From Kitasatospora aureofaciens (GTDB lineage Bacteria > Actinomycetota > Actinomycetes > Streptomycetales > Streptomycetaceae), in the NCBI RefSeq assembly GCF_019192735.1, contig NZ_JAHTKP010000046.1, positions 1 through 61,922 on the forward strand: a DNA stretch of 61,922 nucleotides, given 5' to 3'. Both the position numbers and the translations under genes were made by a program. Below, piece after piece: positions 25,089 to 32,005 of this stretch. The notes beneath the pieces were generated by a model. That model had not been told where the DNA came from. It searched no databases and saw only the letters and a program-made list of their open reading frames with translations. Position 1 is the first letter of the stretch, and every line of letters starts with the position of its first letter.

Positions 25089-26120
25089 ATGACCCGAATC
25101 GACGACCCGGCGGGGGCCTACCTCGCCGCGGTCGGCACCGCCCTGCCCGGCGAACCGGTGGACAACGCCACCCTGGGCAGGCTGCTCGGCGTGAGCGAGG
25201 AGTGGATCGACATCTTCGTCGGCACCAGGGCCCGGTACTTCGCCTGGGACCTGGAGACCGGCGAGGTCCGGCGGACCCTCGTCGACCTGTGCGCCGAGGC
25301 CGGGGCCCGGGCGCTGGAGTCGGCCGGTCTGGAGGCCGCCGACATCGAGTTCGTGGTGCTCTCCACCGCCACCCCCGACACCCTGCTGCCGACCACCGCG
25401 ACCCAGGTCGCCGACCGGCTCGGCCTCGACCACCTGCCGGTCTACCAGCTCCAGGCCGGCTGCTCGGGTGCCGTGCAGGCCCTCGACCTCGGCCGGAGCC
25501 TGCTGGCCGGCGGCGCCGGCGCCGGCCTCGTCCTCGGCGGCGACGTGACCGCGCGCCACCTGGACGTCCGCCGCGACCCGGCCCGGATGCCCACCGAGGA
25601 GCTGGTCAACTACGTGCTGTTCGGCGACGGCGCGGGCGCCGCCGTGCTGACCGCCGAGCCGCTCGGCGAGCGGGTCGCGGTGCGCGGGGTCCTCAACAGC
25701 TTCGCCGGGCTGGGCCGTCCGGCCGGCCAGACGGTCGACTGGTACGGCGTCAGCGACCGGCACTCGGAGCGGCCGATGCTCGCCGAGGACTACAAGGCCA
25801 TCGAGGAGAGCGTCCCGGCGATGGCCGTGGAGATCTTCTGGGAACTGCTCGACCGGGTCGGCTGGAGCACCGCCGACGTCGACCACCTGCTGCCGCCGCA
25901 GCTCTCCGAGCGGATGACCGCGCGCATCGTCGAGCACATGGCGATCCCCTCCGTCCACGAGGTCAGCTGCGTCAGCGACACCGGCAACACCGGCAACGCC
26001 CTGCCGTTCCTGCAACTCGAACGACTGCTGCCGCAGCTCGCGGACGGGCAGCGCGCGATCGGGGTGACGGTCGAGTCCAGCAAGTGGATCAAGACCGGGT
26101 TCGCGCTGGAGAAGGTCTGA
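25089..26120 (+). CDS. KAS III-like enzyme of tetronate assembly
   Basis: The 343-aa protein starts at ATG 25089 behind GGGGAGAAGGAG. It is a FabH-fold condensing enzyme with active-site Cys125 (LQAGCSGAVQ) and an Asn in SDTGNTGN (Asn300). The histidine of the Cys-His-Asn triad, normally in PHQAN, is missing: the equivalent stretch is LPPQLSERM with Pro at the His position (about 270). In tetronate pathways (RK-682, agglomerin, abyssomicin, tetronomycin) a FabH-like protein joins a beta-ketoacyl-ACP to glyceryl-ACP by C-O and C-C bond formation. The FkbH and ACP partners follow directly. Whether tetronate enzymes commonly lack this His I cannot say without an alignment. Confidence 0.9.
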   Translation: MTRIDDPAGAYLAAVGTALPGEPVDNATLGRLLGVSEEWIDIFVGTRARYFAWDLETGEVRRTLVDLCAEAGARALESAGLEAADIEFVVLSTATPDTLLPTTATQVADRLGLDHLPVYQLQAGCSGAVQALDLGRSLLAGGAGAGLVLGGDVTARHLDVRRDPARMPTEELVNYVLFGDGAGAAVLTAEPLGERVAVRGVLNSFAGLGRPAGQTVDWYGVSDRHSERPMLAEDYKAIEESVPAMAVEIFWELLDRVGWSTADVDHLLPPQLSERMTARIVEHMAIPSVHEVSCVSDTGNTGNALPFLQLERLLPQLADGQRAIGVTVESSKWIKTGFALEKV

Positions 26121-26128
26121 GGCCCCAC

Positions 26129-28072
26129 ATGACACCACCACTCGACCGGCTCCGCGCCCTGCGCGCCGGTGGCGGCCTGGCTGCCGCCTACCACGAGGTC
26201 CCCGGCCTGCTCGCCGAACTGCTCGACGACGCCGACCCGGCCCGCCGCACCGCCGACCTGTGCCGGGCCGGCCGGCTGCTCGCGGGCGCCGACCCGGAGG
26301 CCGTCCTGCGCCACCATCCGGACACCCCCGCCCTCACCGTCGCGATCACCGGCCAGTCCACGGTCGGCGAACTCGTCGACCCGCTCACCGCCGAACTTGC
26401 CCGGCACGGACTGCTGCTGCGTCCGCTCCTCGGCGACTTCGGCGGCTACCTGCGCGACCTGACCGACCCGGCCGGCCTCTTCCACCCCGCAGGACCCGTC
26501 CACCCCGCAGGACCCGTCCACCCCGCAGGGCCGGACCTCGCCCTGTGCCTGCTCGACGCCGAGACGGTCTTCGCCGAGGTCCCCACCCCGTGGCAGCCCG
26601 AGGACGTGGCCGCCGCGGCCGACCGGGTGCTCGGCCGGCTCGCCGGGCTGGTCGCCGAGTACCGGCAGCTCTCGGCCGGCACCCTGGTGCTCAACACCGT
26701 GCCCCTGCTGCGCACCCACTCCCACCAGCTGGTCGACCACCGCTCCCGGGCCCGGCTGGGCGCCGTCTGGCGCGAGTTCAACGCCGGGCTGCTGCGGCTG
26801 GCCGAGGACCACCCGTCGCTGGTCGTGATCGACCTGGACCCGCTCGTCGCGGACGGCGGACCGGCGTACGACCCCAGGCTCGCCGGCTACGCCAAGGCGC
26901 GGCTCTCGACACCGCTGCTCGCGGCCTACGCCCGGGAGATCGGCCACCTGGCCCGCGCCCTGCGGGGGAAGACCCGCAAGTGCCTGGTGCTGGACCTCGA
27001 CCACACCCTGTGGGACGGCGTGCTGGCGGAGGACGGCCCCGAGGGCGTCGCGGCCGCCGGCACCCTGCGCGGCGAGGCCTTCGGCGGCTTCCAGCGCCAC
27101 GTCCGCCAGCTCGCCTCCCAGGGCGTGCTGCTCGCGGTGAGCAGCAAGAACGACGAGGCGCAGGTGCTGGAGACGCTCCGCGACCACCCCGATCTGGTGC
27201 TGCGCGAGCCGGACTTCGTCCGGATCAACGCCAACTGGTCGGACAAGGCGGGCAATCTGCTCGACATCGCCGACCGGCTCGGCCTCGCGCCGGACGCCCT
27301 CGTCTTCGCCGACGACTCACCGGCCGAGCAGGCACAGGTCCGCCACGGCGCGCCGGGGGTCGCGGTGCTGCCGCTCGACGACGAGCCGGCGCTGCACCCC
27401 GTGCGGCTGCTCGCGGACGGCTGGTTCGACGTGCCCCGGCTCACCGACGAGGACCGCGACCGCACCGCGCAGTACCGGATGGAGGGGCAGCGCAGCCGGC
27501 TGCGCGAGGGCAGCGGCTCGCTCGCGGAGTTCCTGGCCCAGCTGGGCGTCACCGTGGAGGTCGGCCCGCCGAGCCCGCACGAGTACCCGCGGCTGGCCCA
27601 ACTCACCCAGCGCACGAATCAGTTCAACCTGACCGGAATGCGGCTCCAGCCCGCCGAGCCGGCCCTGCTCGCGGACGACCCCGAGCGGCTGCTGCTGGCC
27701 GTCCGCTCCGCCGACCGGTTCGGCCCCAACGGGCTGGTCGGCGTGGTCCTCGGCCGCTACACCGAGGACCGGCTGCTGCTGGAGAACGTCTGGCTCAGCT
27801 GCCGGGTGCTCACCCGGGGCGTCGAACAGGCCTGCCTCGCCGCCCTGCTGGCCCACGCCGCCGCCGAGGGGCTGGGGGCCGTGGACGCTTACTACCGACC
27901 TACCGTGAGAAACCACCGGGTGCGGGACTTCTACCCCGCGCTCGGTTTTACCGAGCTTGCTCGTGAAGGGGACCAGGTGTACTACCGCCATGACCTGACG
28001 GAGCGTCCGGACGCTCCCGGTCACATCCGCCTCGACCTGCGCGTGGACCGGCCGAGGCCGAGCCATGCGTGA
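26129..28072 (+). CDS. FkbH-like glyceryl-ACP synthase (HAD fold)
   Basis: ATG at 26129 lies nine bases after the KAS III stop; the ribosome site is weak, suggesting coupling. The 647-aa protein matches the FkbH family, which dephosphorylates 1,3-bisphosphoglycerate while transferring the glyceryl group to an ACP. The HAD motif KCLVLDLDHTLWDG (Asp289, Asp291), SSKNDEAQ, INANWSDKAGN and FADDSPAEQ are all present. Next come TQRTNQFNLTG and a GNAT-like C-terminal region (VGVVLGRY, YYRPTVRNHRV). The N-terminal 280 residues are the usual SGNH-like extension, containing an 18-bp-coded HPAGPV repeat. It should load the ACP encoded next (eight-base overlap). Confidence 0.93.
   Translation: MTPPLDRLRALRAGGGLAAAYHEVPGLLAELLDDADPARRTADLCRAGRLLAGADPEAVLRHHPDTPALTVAITGQSTVGELVDPLTAELARHGLLLRPLLGDFGGYLRDLTDPAGLFHPAGPVHPAGPVHPAGPDLALCLLDAETVFAEVPTPWQPEDVAAAADRVLGRLAGLVAEYRQLSAGTLVLNTVPLLRTHSHQLVDHRSRARLGAVWREFNAGLLRLAEDHPSLVVIDLDPLVADGGPAYDPRLAGYAKARLSTPLLAAYAREIGHLARALRGKTRKCLVLDLDHTLWDGVLAEDGPEGVAAAGTLRGEAFGGFQRHVRQLASQGVLLAVSSKNDEAQVLETLRDHPDLVLREPDFVRINANWSDKAGNLLDIADRLGLAPDALVFADDSPAEQAQVRHGAPGVAVLPLDDEPALHPVRLLADGWFDVPRLTDEDRDRTAQYRMEGQRSRLREGSGSLAEFLAQLGVTVEVGPPSPHEYPRLAQLTQRTNQFNLTGMRLQPAEPALLADDPERLLLAVRSADRFGPNGLVGVVLGRYTEDRLLLENVWLSCRVLTRGVEQACLAALLAHAAAEGLGAVDAYYRPTVRNHRVRDFYPALGFTELAREGDQVYYRHDLTERPDAPGHIRLDLRVDRPRPSHA
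26483..26536 (+). repeat. 18-bp tandem repeat inside the FkbH-like gene
   Basis: The unit CACCCCGCAGGACCCGTC occurs at 26483 and 26501, and a diverging third copy at 26519, coding a repeated HPAGPV hexapeptide in a likely surface loop. Confidence 0.9.
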
Positions 28073-28304
28073 ACCGGACAGCCTGGAGGCGTTCCTGCGG
28101 ATGGTCGGCGAGGAGCTGGACCTGACGGTGGGTGACGGGGACGCCGACCGCGACCTCGCCGACCTGCCGGGCTGGGATTCGATGAACCTGCTGCGGCTGG
28201 TCACCCTGCTGGAGGCGGATTCCGGCCGCCGGCTCCCGGTCCGCGCAGTCCTGGAGGCACGCAGCCTCGCGGAGATCCACTCGGTTCTGGAGCGACAGGC
28301 ATGA
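28065..28304 (+). CDS. Glyceryl-carrying acyl carrier protein
   Basis: The 79-aa ACP starts at ATG 28065, overlapping the FkbH stop by eight bases. Its phosphopantetheine Ser is in PGWDSMNLL, a variant motif common among discrete ACPs that partner FkbH proteins. The stop overlaps the PPTase start (ATGA). It probably carries the glyceryl unit to the KAS III-like enzyme. Confidence 0.9.
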   Translation: MREPDSLEAFLRMVGEELDLTVGDGDADRDLADLPGWDSMNLLRLVTLLEADSGRRLPVRAVLEARSLAEIHSVLERQA

Positions 28305-29164
28305 CCGACCCGGGAAACTCCACGCTCGGACCGCCGGTCGGCCGCCCCATCCAGGTGGTCGCCCGCGGCGAGGTCTGGGACCGGGTGCGCGCCGACCTGG
28401 CCGCGTACGGCACCGTCGTGGTCCACGCCAAACTCGCCGACCTGGAGCCCGATCTGCCGACCGGCGAGGAACTGCGCGCGCTGCTCGGCCGGGACTGGTC
28501 GCGCTACATGGACCTCGCCCACCCCGACGTGCGGCACCGCTACGCCGCGTCCAGGGTGCTGCTCAAGCTCGCGGCGGGCGCGGTCCTGAACGGCGACCCG
28601 AACGCCCTGGAGCTGGCGTACGGGCCGACCGGACGGCCGTACCTGCGCGGCTGCGACCAGGTGGACATCAGCCTCAGCCACACCGAGGACCTGCTGCTGG
28701 TGGGCATCACCACCCGCGGCCTGATCGGGGTGGACGCGGAGCGGGCCGACCGTCCGATGTACCAGCGGGGCCTGGGCCGCCACGTGTGCACCCCGTACGA
28801 GCTGGTCACGCTGGCCGCCCAGCCCGAGGAGGAGCGCAACCCGGCCCTGGTGCGGCTGTGGACCCTCAAGGAGGCGTACAGCAAGGCGATCGGGCAGGGC
28901 ATGCAGTTCAGTTTCACCGAGTTCGGCTTCGGTCCGGACGGCCGGCCGGTCCGGGCGCAGCGCCCCGACGGCAGCACGGGCACCGGCGACGAGTGGGGGT
29001 TCCACACCTTCGCGCTGGACAGCGGGTACTGCATCAGCGTGGCGGTCTACGACGCCGGCTTCGGCACCATCGGAGACATGGATATGACAACCATGCTCGA
29101 CCAGGACTGCGTGGAGGCGATCGAGGGGGCGCTGCGGAAGGGGGACGGTGAGGTGCGGGCGTGA
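28301..29164 (+). CDS. Sfp-type phosphopantetheinyl transferase
   Basis: This 287-aa protein is last in the operon. Family motifs are GRPYLRG, DISLSHTEDL, IGVDAERADRP (the magnesium-binding Asp-x-Glu) and RLWTLKEAYSKAIGQG. It converts apo-ACPs to holo forms and is placed to serve the two discrete ACPs and the KS-AT-ACP of this operon. The N-terminal 90 residues and the C-terminal tail, ending with an extra acidic helix, are longer than in minimal Sfp proteins (about 225 aa). A second, EntD-like PPTase lies at 30786. Confidence 0.92.
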   Translation: MTDPGNSTLGPPVGRPIQVVARGEVWDRVRADLAAYGTVVVHAKLADLEPDLPTGEELRALLGRDWSRYMDLAHPDVRHRYAASRVLLKLAAGAVLNGDPNALELAYGPTGRPYLRGCDQVDISLSHTEDLLLVGITTRGLIGVDAERADRPMYQRGLGRHVCTPYELVTLAAQPEEERNPALVRLWTLKEAYSKAIGQGMQFSFTEFGFGPDGRPVRAQRPDGSTGTGDEWGFHTFALDSGYCISVAVYDAGFGTIGDMDMTTMLDQDCVEAIEGALRKGDGEVRA

Positions 29165-29175
29165 CGCGGGCCCGG

Positions 29176-30282
29176 TCAGGTCGGCGGCTGCGGCTGTGGG
29201 AGCGGCTCGCCGGCCGCGGCCGCCGGCCCCTTCCGGAGCAGGCCCGCCATGGCCACGTTGTACCCGGCCTGGAAGCGGCTGGTCGCCTCCAACTCCTCGG
29301 TGATCTCGGATATGTGACGCCGGCAGGTGCGCACCGACATGCCGAGGCGGCGCGCCACCATCTCGTCCTTGTAGCCCCGGGCCATCAGCCTGATGATCGA
29401 CTGCTTGAGGTCGCCGGTGGTCGGTGTGGCCTTCGGGGTGTCGTAGACGAACGGGGTCGCGCTGTCCCACAGGTGCTCGAACACCGCGCACAGGAAGGCC
29501 ACCATGGTCGGCTCGCGGACGATGGCGGCGCCCGTGGCTTCGTCGTCGCCCTGGGTGCGCACCGGCAGGAACACCGTCTCCCGGTCGTAGACCAGCATCC
29601 GGTCGATCACCTGGTCCGCCGTGCGGATCTCGGCGCCCAGCGCGGTGACGTCGCGGACGTACGCCTTGGTCGCGAGGTCGCTGCGGGCGGTGTGCTGGTA
29701 GATGGTGCGCATCAGCACCCCGCGCTCCAGCATGCCCTCGGCGGACTTGCGCGCGGCCGGCAGCAGTGTGGAGGGGCGGGCGCCGCCCGGCTGGACGGTG
29801 AGCACCTCCTTGCGGCAGGTCTGCCCCAGGTGGTCGAGCATGTTCTGGATCGCGTCGACGTCGGTGACCACGTCGAAGGCCTCGAACCGGTTGCGCAGGC
29901 GACGCCCCTCGAAGTACAGCGGGGTGAGTGACAGCAACTTGCCACGTATGTCGGTTACCGCTTGCCTGAGGTCGCGGATGTGATGCTCCGCCGGGCCGAC
30001 CAGGTCGGCGGCGGCCACGTCCGGACTGACCGGGACCAGGACGTTCGGGTCGCCCGGCCTGGGCTGCAGCAGGCGCATCAGCCGCAGGACCTGCTCGATG
30101 CGGTTGACCTCGGCCTCGTCCAGCCTCAGCGCGGAGGCAATGGCATTCCGGTCGAACCGCCCTAATTCAACGGCGTGTCCATAGGCGGTGGCACTCCGAT
30201 CGTCCAGTTCGGCAAAGCCGCTCTGGAGTTGTGGGTGTTCGAACACTCTGAAGCCCCCCGTCGGAATGCAGGTTCCTGCCAT
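29176..30282 (-). CDS. LuxR-type transcriptional regulator with TrmB-like N-terminus
   Basis: The 368-aa protein begins at ATG 30282 without a clear ribosome site; a GTG at 30246 is an alternative. The N-terminal region has a winged-helix-like segment (RNAIASALRLDEAEVNRIEQVL). The middle region resembles the sensor part of TrmB-like regulators common in Streptomyces clusters. The C-terminus has a LuxR HTH (DLKQSIIRLMARGYKDEMVARRLGMSVRTCRRHISEI). There is no receiver domain. It converges on the tetronate-type operon with only 11 bp between stop codons and is likely a local regulator. Confidence 0.88.
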   Translation of the reverse strand: MAGTCIPTGGFRVFEHPQLQSGFAELDDRSATAYGHAVELGRFDRNAIASALRLDEAEVNRIEQVLRLMRLLQPRPGDPNVLVPVSPDVAAADLVGPAEHHIRDLRQAVTDIRGKLLSLTPLYFEGRRLRNRFEAFDVVTDVDAIQNMLDHLGQTCRKEVLTVQPGGARPSTLLPAARKSAEGMLERGVLMRTIYQHTARSDLATKAYVRDVTALGAEIRTADQVIDRMLVYDRETVFLPVRTQGDDEATGAAIVREPTMVAFLCAVFEHLWDSATPFVYDTPKATPTTGDLKQSIIRLMARGYKDEMVARRLGMSVRTCRRHISEITEELEATSRFQAGYNVAMAGLLRKGPAAAAGEPLPQPQPPT

Positions 30283-30419
30283 GCAACTTTACGCCATCGA
30301 GATCCGCTCGGACGGGGTGCTGCCGGCGGGGCAGAGTAGGGCCCGCGGCAAGCCGCGCACGGCTGCGGGGCCGTTGCTTGCCGCAGGTTCCAACCTGTTC
30401 CGACTGCTTGGGGGAAAAG

Positions 30420-30725
30420 ATGAAGAATTCAACCATCAGGCTTCGAGTATCTGCCCAGAGCGTTCTGCTCGCGGTGGGTGTCGCCGCCCTGCTCGGGCTC
30501 GGCCCCACCTCGGCGTTCGGCGCCGGTGTCCACAGTTCTGGCGACGACCGCTGGGGCATCAGCACGCCCACACAGCCCGGCGTCCAGGGCAACCACTGGG
30601 GCATCAACAAGGAGCTGTTCATCAAGGCCGACGACCGCTGGGGCCGCGCCCTCAAGGACCACGACGAGCTGAAGGACCGCGCCGAGCCGAAGGACCGCTC
30701 CGAGAGCGACGACCGCTGGGCCTGA
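30420..30725 (+). CDS. Small secreted DRWG-repeat protein
   Basis: The 101-aa protein starts at ATG 30420 after GGGGGA. A signal peptide is clear: charged start, hydrophobic core SVLLAVGVAALLGL, and possible cleavage after TSAFG or AFGAG. The mature part, about 67 residues, is hydrophilic and repeats a W-centred motif: DDRWGIS, NHWGINK, DDRWGRA and DDRWA at the very end, with an acidic/basic Lys-Asp-Arg-Glu stretch between. No Cys is present. I recognise no family; it could be a signalling or matrix peptide, or a substrate for a secreted enzyme. It is flanked by a LuxR gene and a PPTase gene. Confidence 0.82.
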   Translation: MKNSTIRLRVSAQSVLLAVGVAALLGLGPTSAFGAGVHSSGDDRWGISTPTQPGVQGNHWGINKELFIKADDRWGRALKDHDELKDRAEPKDRSESDDRWA

Positions 30726-30744
30726 TTCTCCGAAGTTCCGTCAG

Positions 30745-30786
30745 GCCGGCCGGGGGCGCGGGGAGTACCCGACGCCCCCGGCCGGC
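30745..30786. terminator. Bidirectional terminator
   Basis: A 14-bp perfect stem (GCCGGCCGGGGGCG, 30745-30758; 30773-30786) lies between the convergent DRWG gene and the EntD-like PPTase gene and reaches the latter's stop codon. Confidence 0.85.
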
Positions 30787-31493
30787 TACCCGACGTTCGA
30801 AGGGAGCCGGCGGTCGGCGTCCGCCGGCCGGTCGGGCTGCCGGGCCGGCAGGGCGATCGCGGTGAGCAGCACCCCGCCGGCCGTCCCGAACCGCCCGTCG
30901 AACCAGGTCGGCACGCCGGTGGCGCGGACCGCGCGGTCCAGCAGTAGATTGGCCCGGAAGGTTCGTGTCACCGGATCCACGGTCACAAGGGCGTCCTCGA
31001 ACCCGAGTTCACGGCCCGTCAACGGGAACCACGTCTTGTAGACGGACTCCTTGATGCTGAACAGCAGCCGGTCCCAGCTCACTTCGGCGGCGGACCAGCT
31101 CAGCCGCTCGATCCAGGCGCGCTCCTCCGGGAGCGAGATCGAGTCCAGGACCCGGTCCGGGAGCGGGGCGTTGGGCTCGGCGTCGATACCGATCGCGGAG
31201 ACCTCCGCGCGCGGGGCCAGCACGGCCGCCCGGTAGCCCGCGCAGTGCGTCATGCTTCCCACCAGCTGCTCCGGCCAGCGCGGCGCGCCCCGGTGGCCGG
31301 GCAGGATCGGCACCACCGGCAGGCCCAGCCGGCCGAGCGCCTGGCGCGCACACCAGCGGACCGTCGTGAACTCGCGCTGCCGGCCGACCACCGCGTCGCG
31401 GACGTGCCGGGCCTCGGCGGGGAAGAGCGGGATCTCCCGGTCGATCGTGGACTCGACGGCGACGGCCGCGGCGGGCAACAGCGTGCTGATCAT
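30786..31493 (-). CDS. EntD-like phosphopantetheinyl transferase
   Basis: ATG at 31493 has GGAGG six bases upstream; the longer frame to 31595 lacks support. The 235-aa protein shows the family features GRQREFTTVRWCARQAL, GSMTHCAGYRAAV, IGIDAEPN (the Asp-x-Glu pair) and LFSIKESVYKTWFP. This is the EntD/RedU branch, distinct from the Sfp-type enzyme at 28301. It activates carrier proteins; with modular PKS, NRPS and discrete ACPs all in this region its preferred partner cannot be told from sequence. Confidence 0.93.
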   Translation of the reverse strand: MISTLLPAAAVAVESTIDREIPLFPAEARHVRDAVVGRQREFTTVRWCARQALGRLGLPVVPILPGHRGAPRWPEQLVGSMTHCAGYRAAVLAPRAEVSAIGIDAEPNAPLPDRVLDSISLPEERAWIERLSWSAAEVSWDRLLFSIKESVYKTWFPLTGRELGFEDALVTVDPVTRTFRANLLLDRAVRATGVPTWFDGRFGTAGGVLLTAIALPARQPDRPADADRRLPSNVG

Positions 31494-32005
31494 GACATCC
31501 TCCGAGCGCTTAGAGGTGCGTGTCCTCACCCTCGCTCCGGCGCTCTCGCCACCGCCAGCAGCCACCGGCCCGCGCGTCCGCGCGGCCCCCGCCACCGCCC
31601 GGGGCCTCCCAGTCGACTGCTACCCGCGGCCCGGCCCGCCGCCGCCCAGCCGGTGCCCTGTCATCCGCTCGGGCCCGCTTGCCATGCGGTTGTCATAAGG
31701 GGGTGGCAGGGGTGTCCGCCGGCCCGACGAGTACCTGCTGCACCCCACCCCGCACCCTTCCCGGGACGTGCCCCGCCCGGTCTTCCGGGCCCACTAGGGG
31801 TATGCCGGTGGCGTAGGGGGAAGTTGTTGCCGTGCAGCTTCCGGTCGGCATTCGGCCGGCGGCCCGGCCGGTGCGTGCTGCATAGACTCGAACCGCCGGC
31901 GGATCAGTTTCCGGCTGGTAACTCTCAACCGCGCCCGCGACGTTCCGGTGATCGCCGTGATGCGGGCGCGCTGACCGCGACGCGGACAAAGCCGGGGGCT
32001 CAAGA
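31494..32005. other. Divergent intergenic region, 512 bp
   Basis: This lies between the minus-strand PPTase and the plus-strand LAL gene, so it must hold both promoters. It contains several G-run motifs (AGGGGGTGGCAGGGG near 31688, CTAGGGGTA near 31794, GTAGGGGGAA near 31813) like those near the two-component genes, but no clear palindrome. No gene is supported. Confidence 0.5.

Noticed and set aside
22095..26141. 1348-codon open frame on the minus strand
   Set aside because: It lies antisense to the KS-AT-ACP and KAS III genes, has no family motifs, and is a by-product of high GC content.
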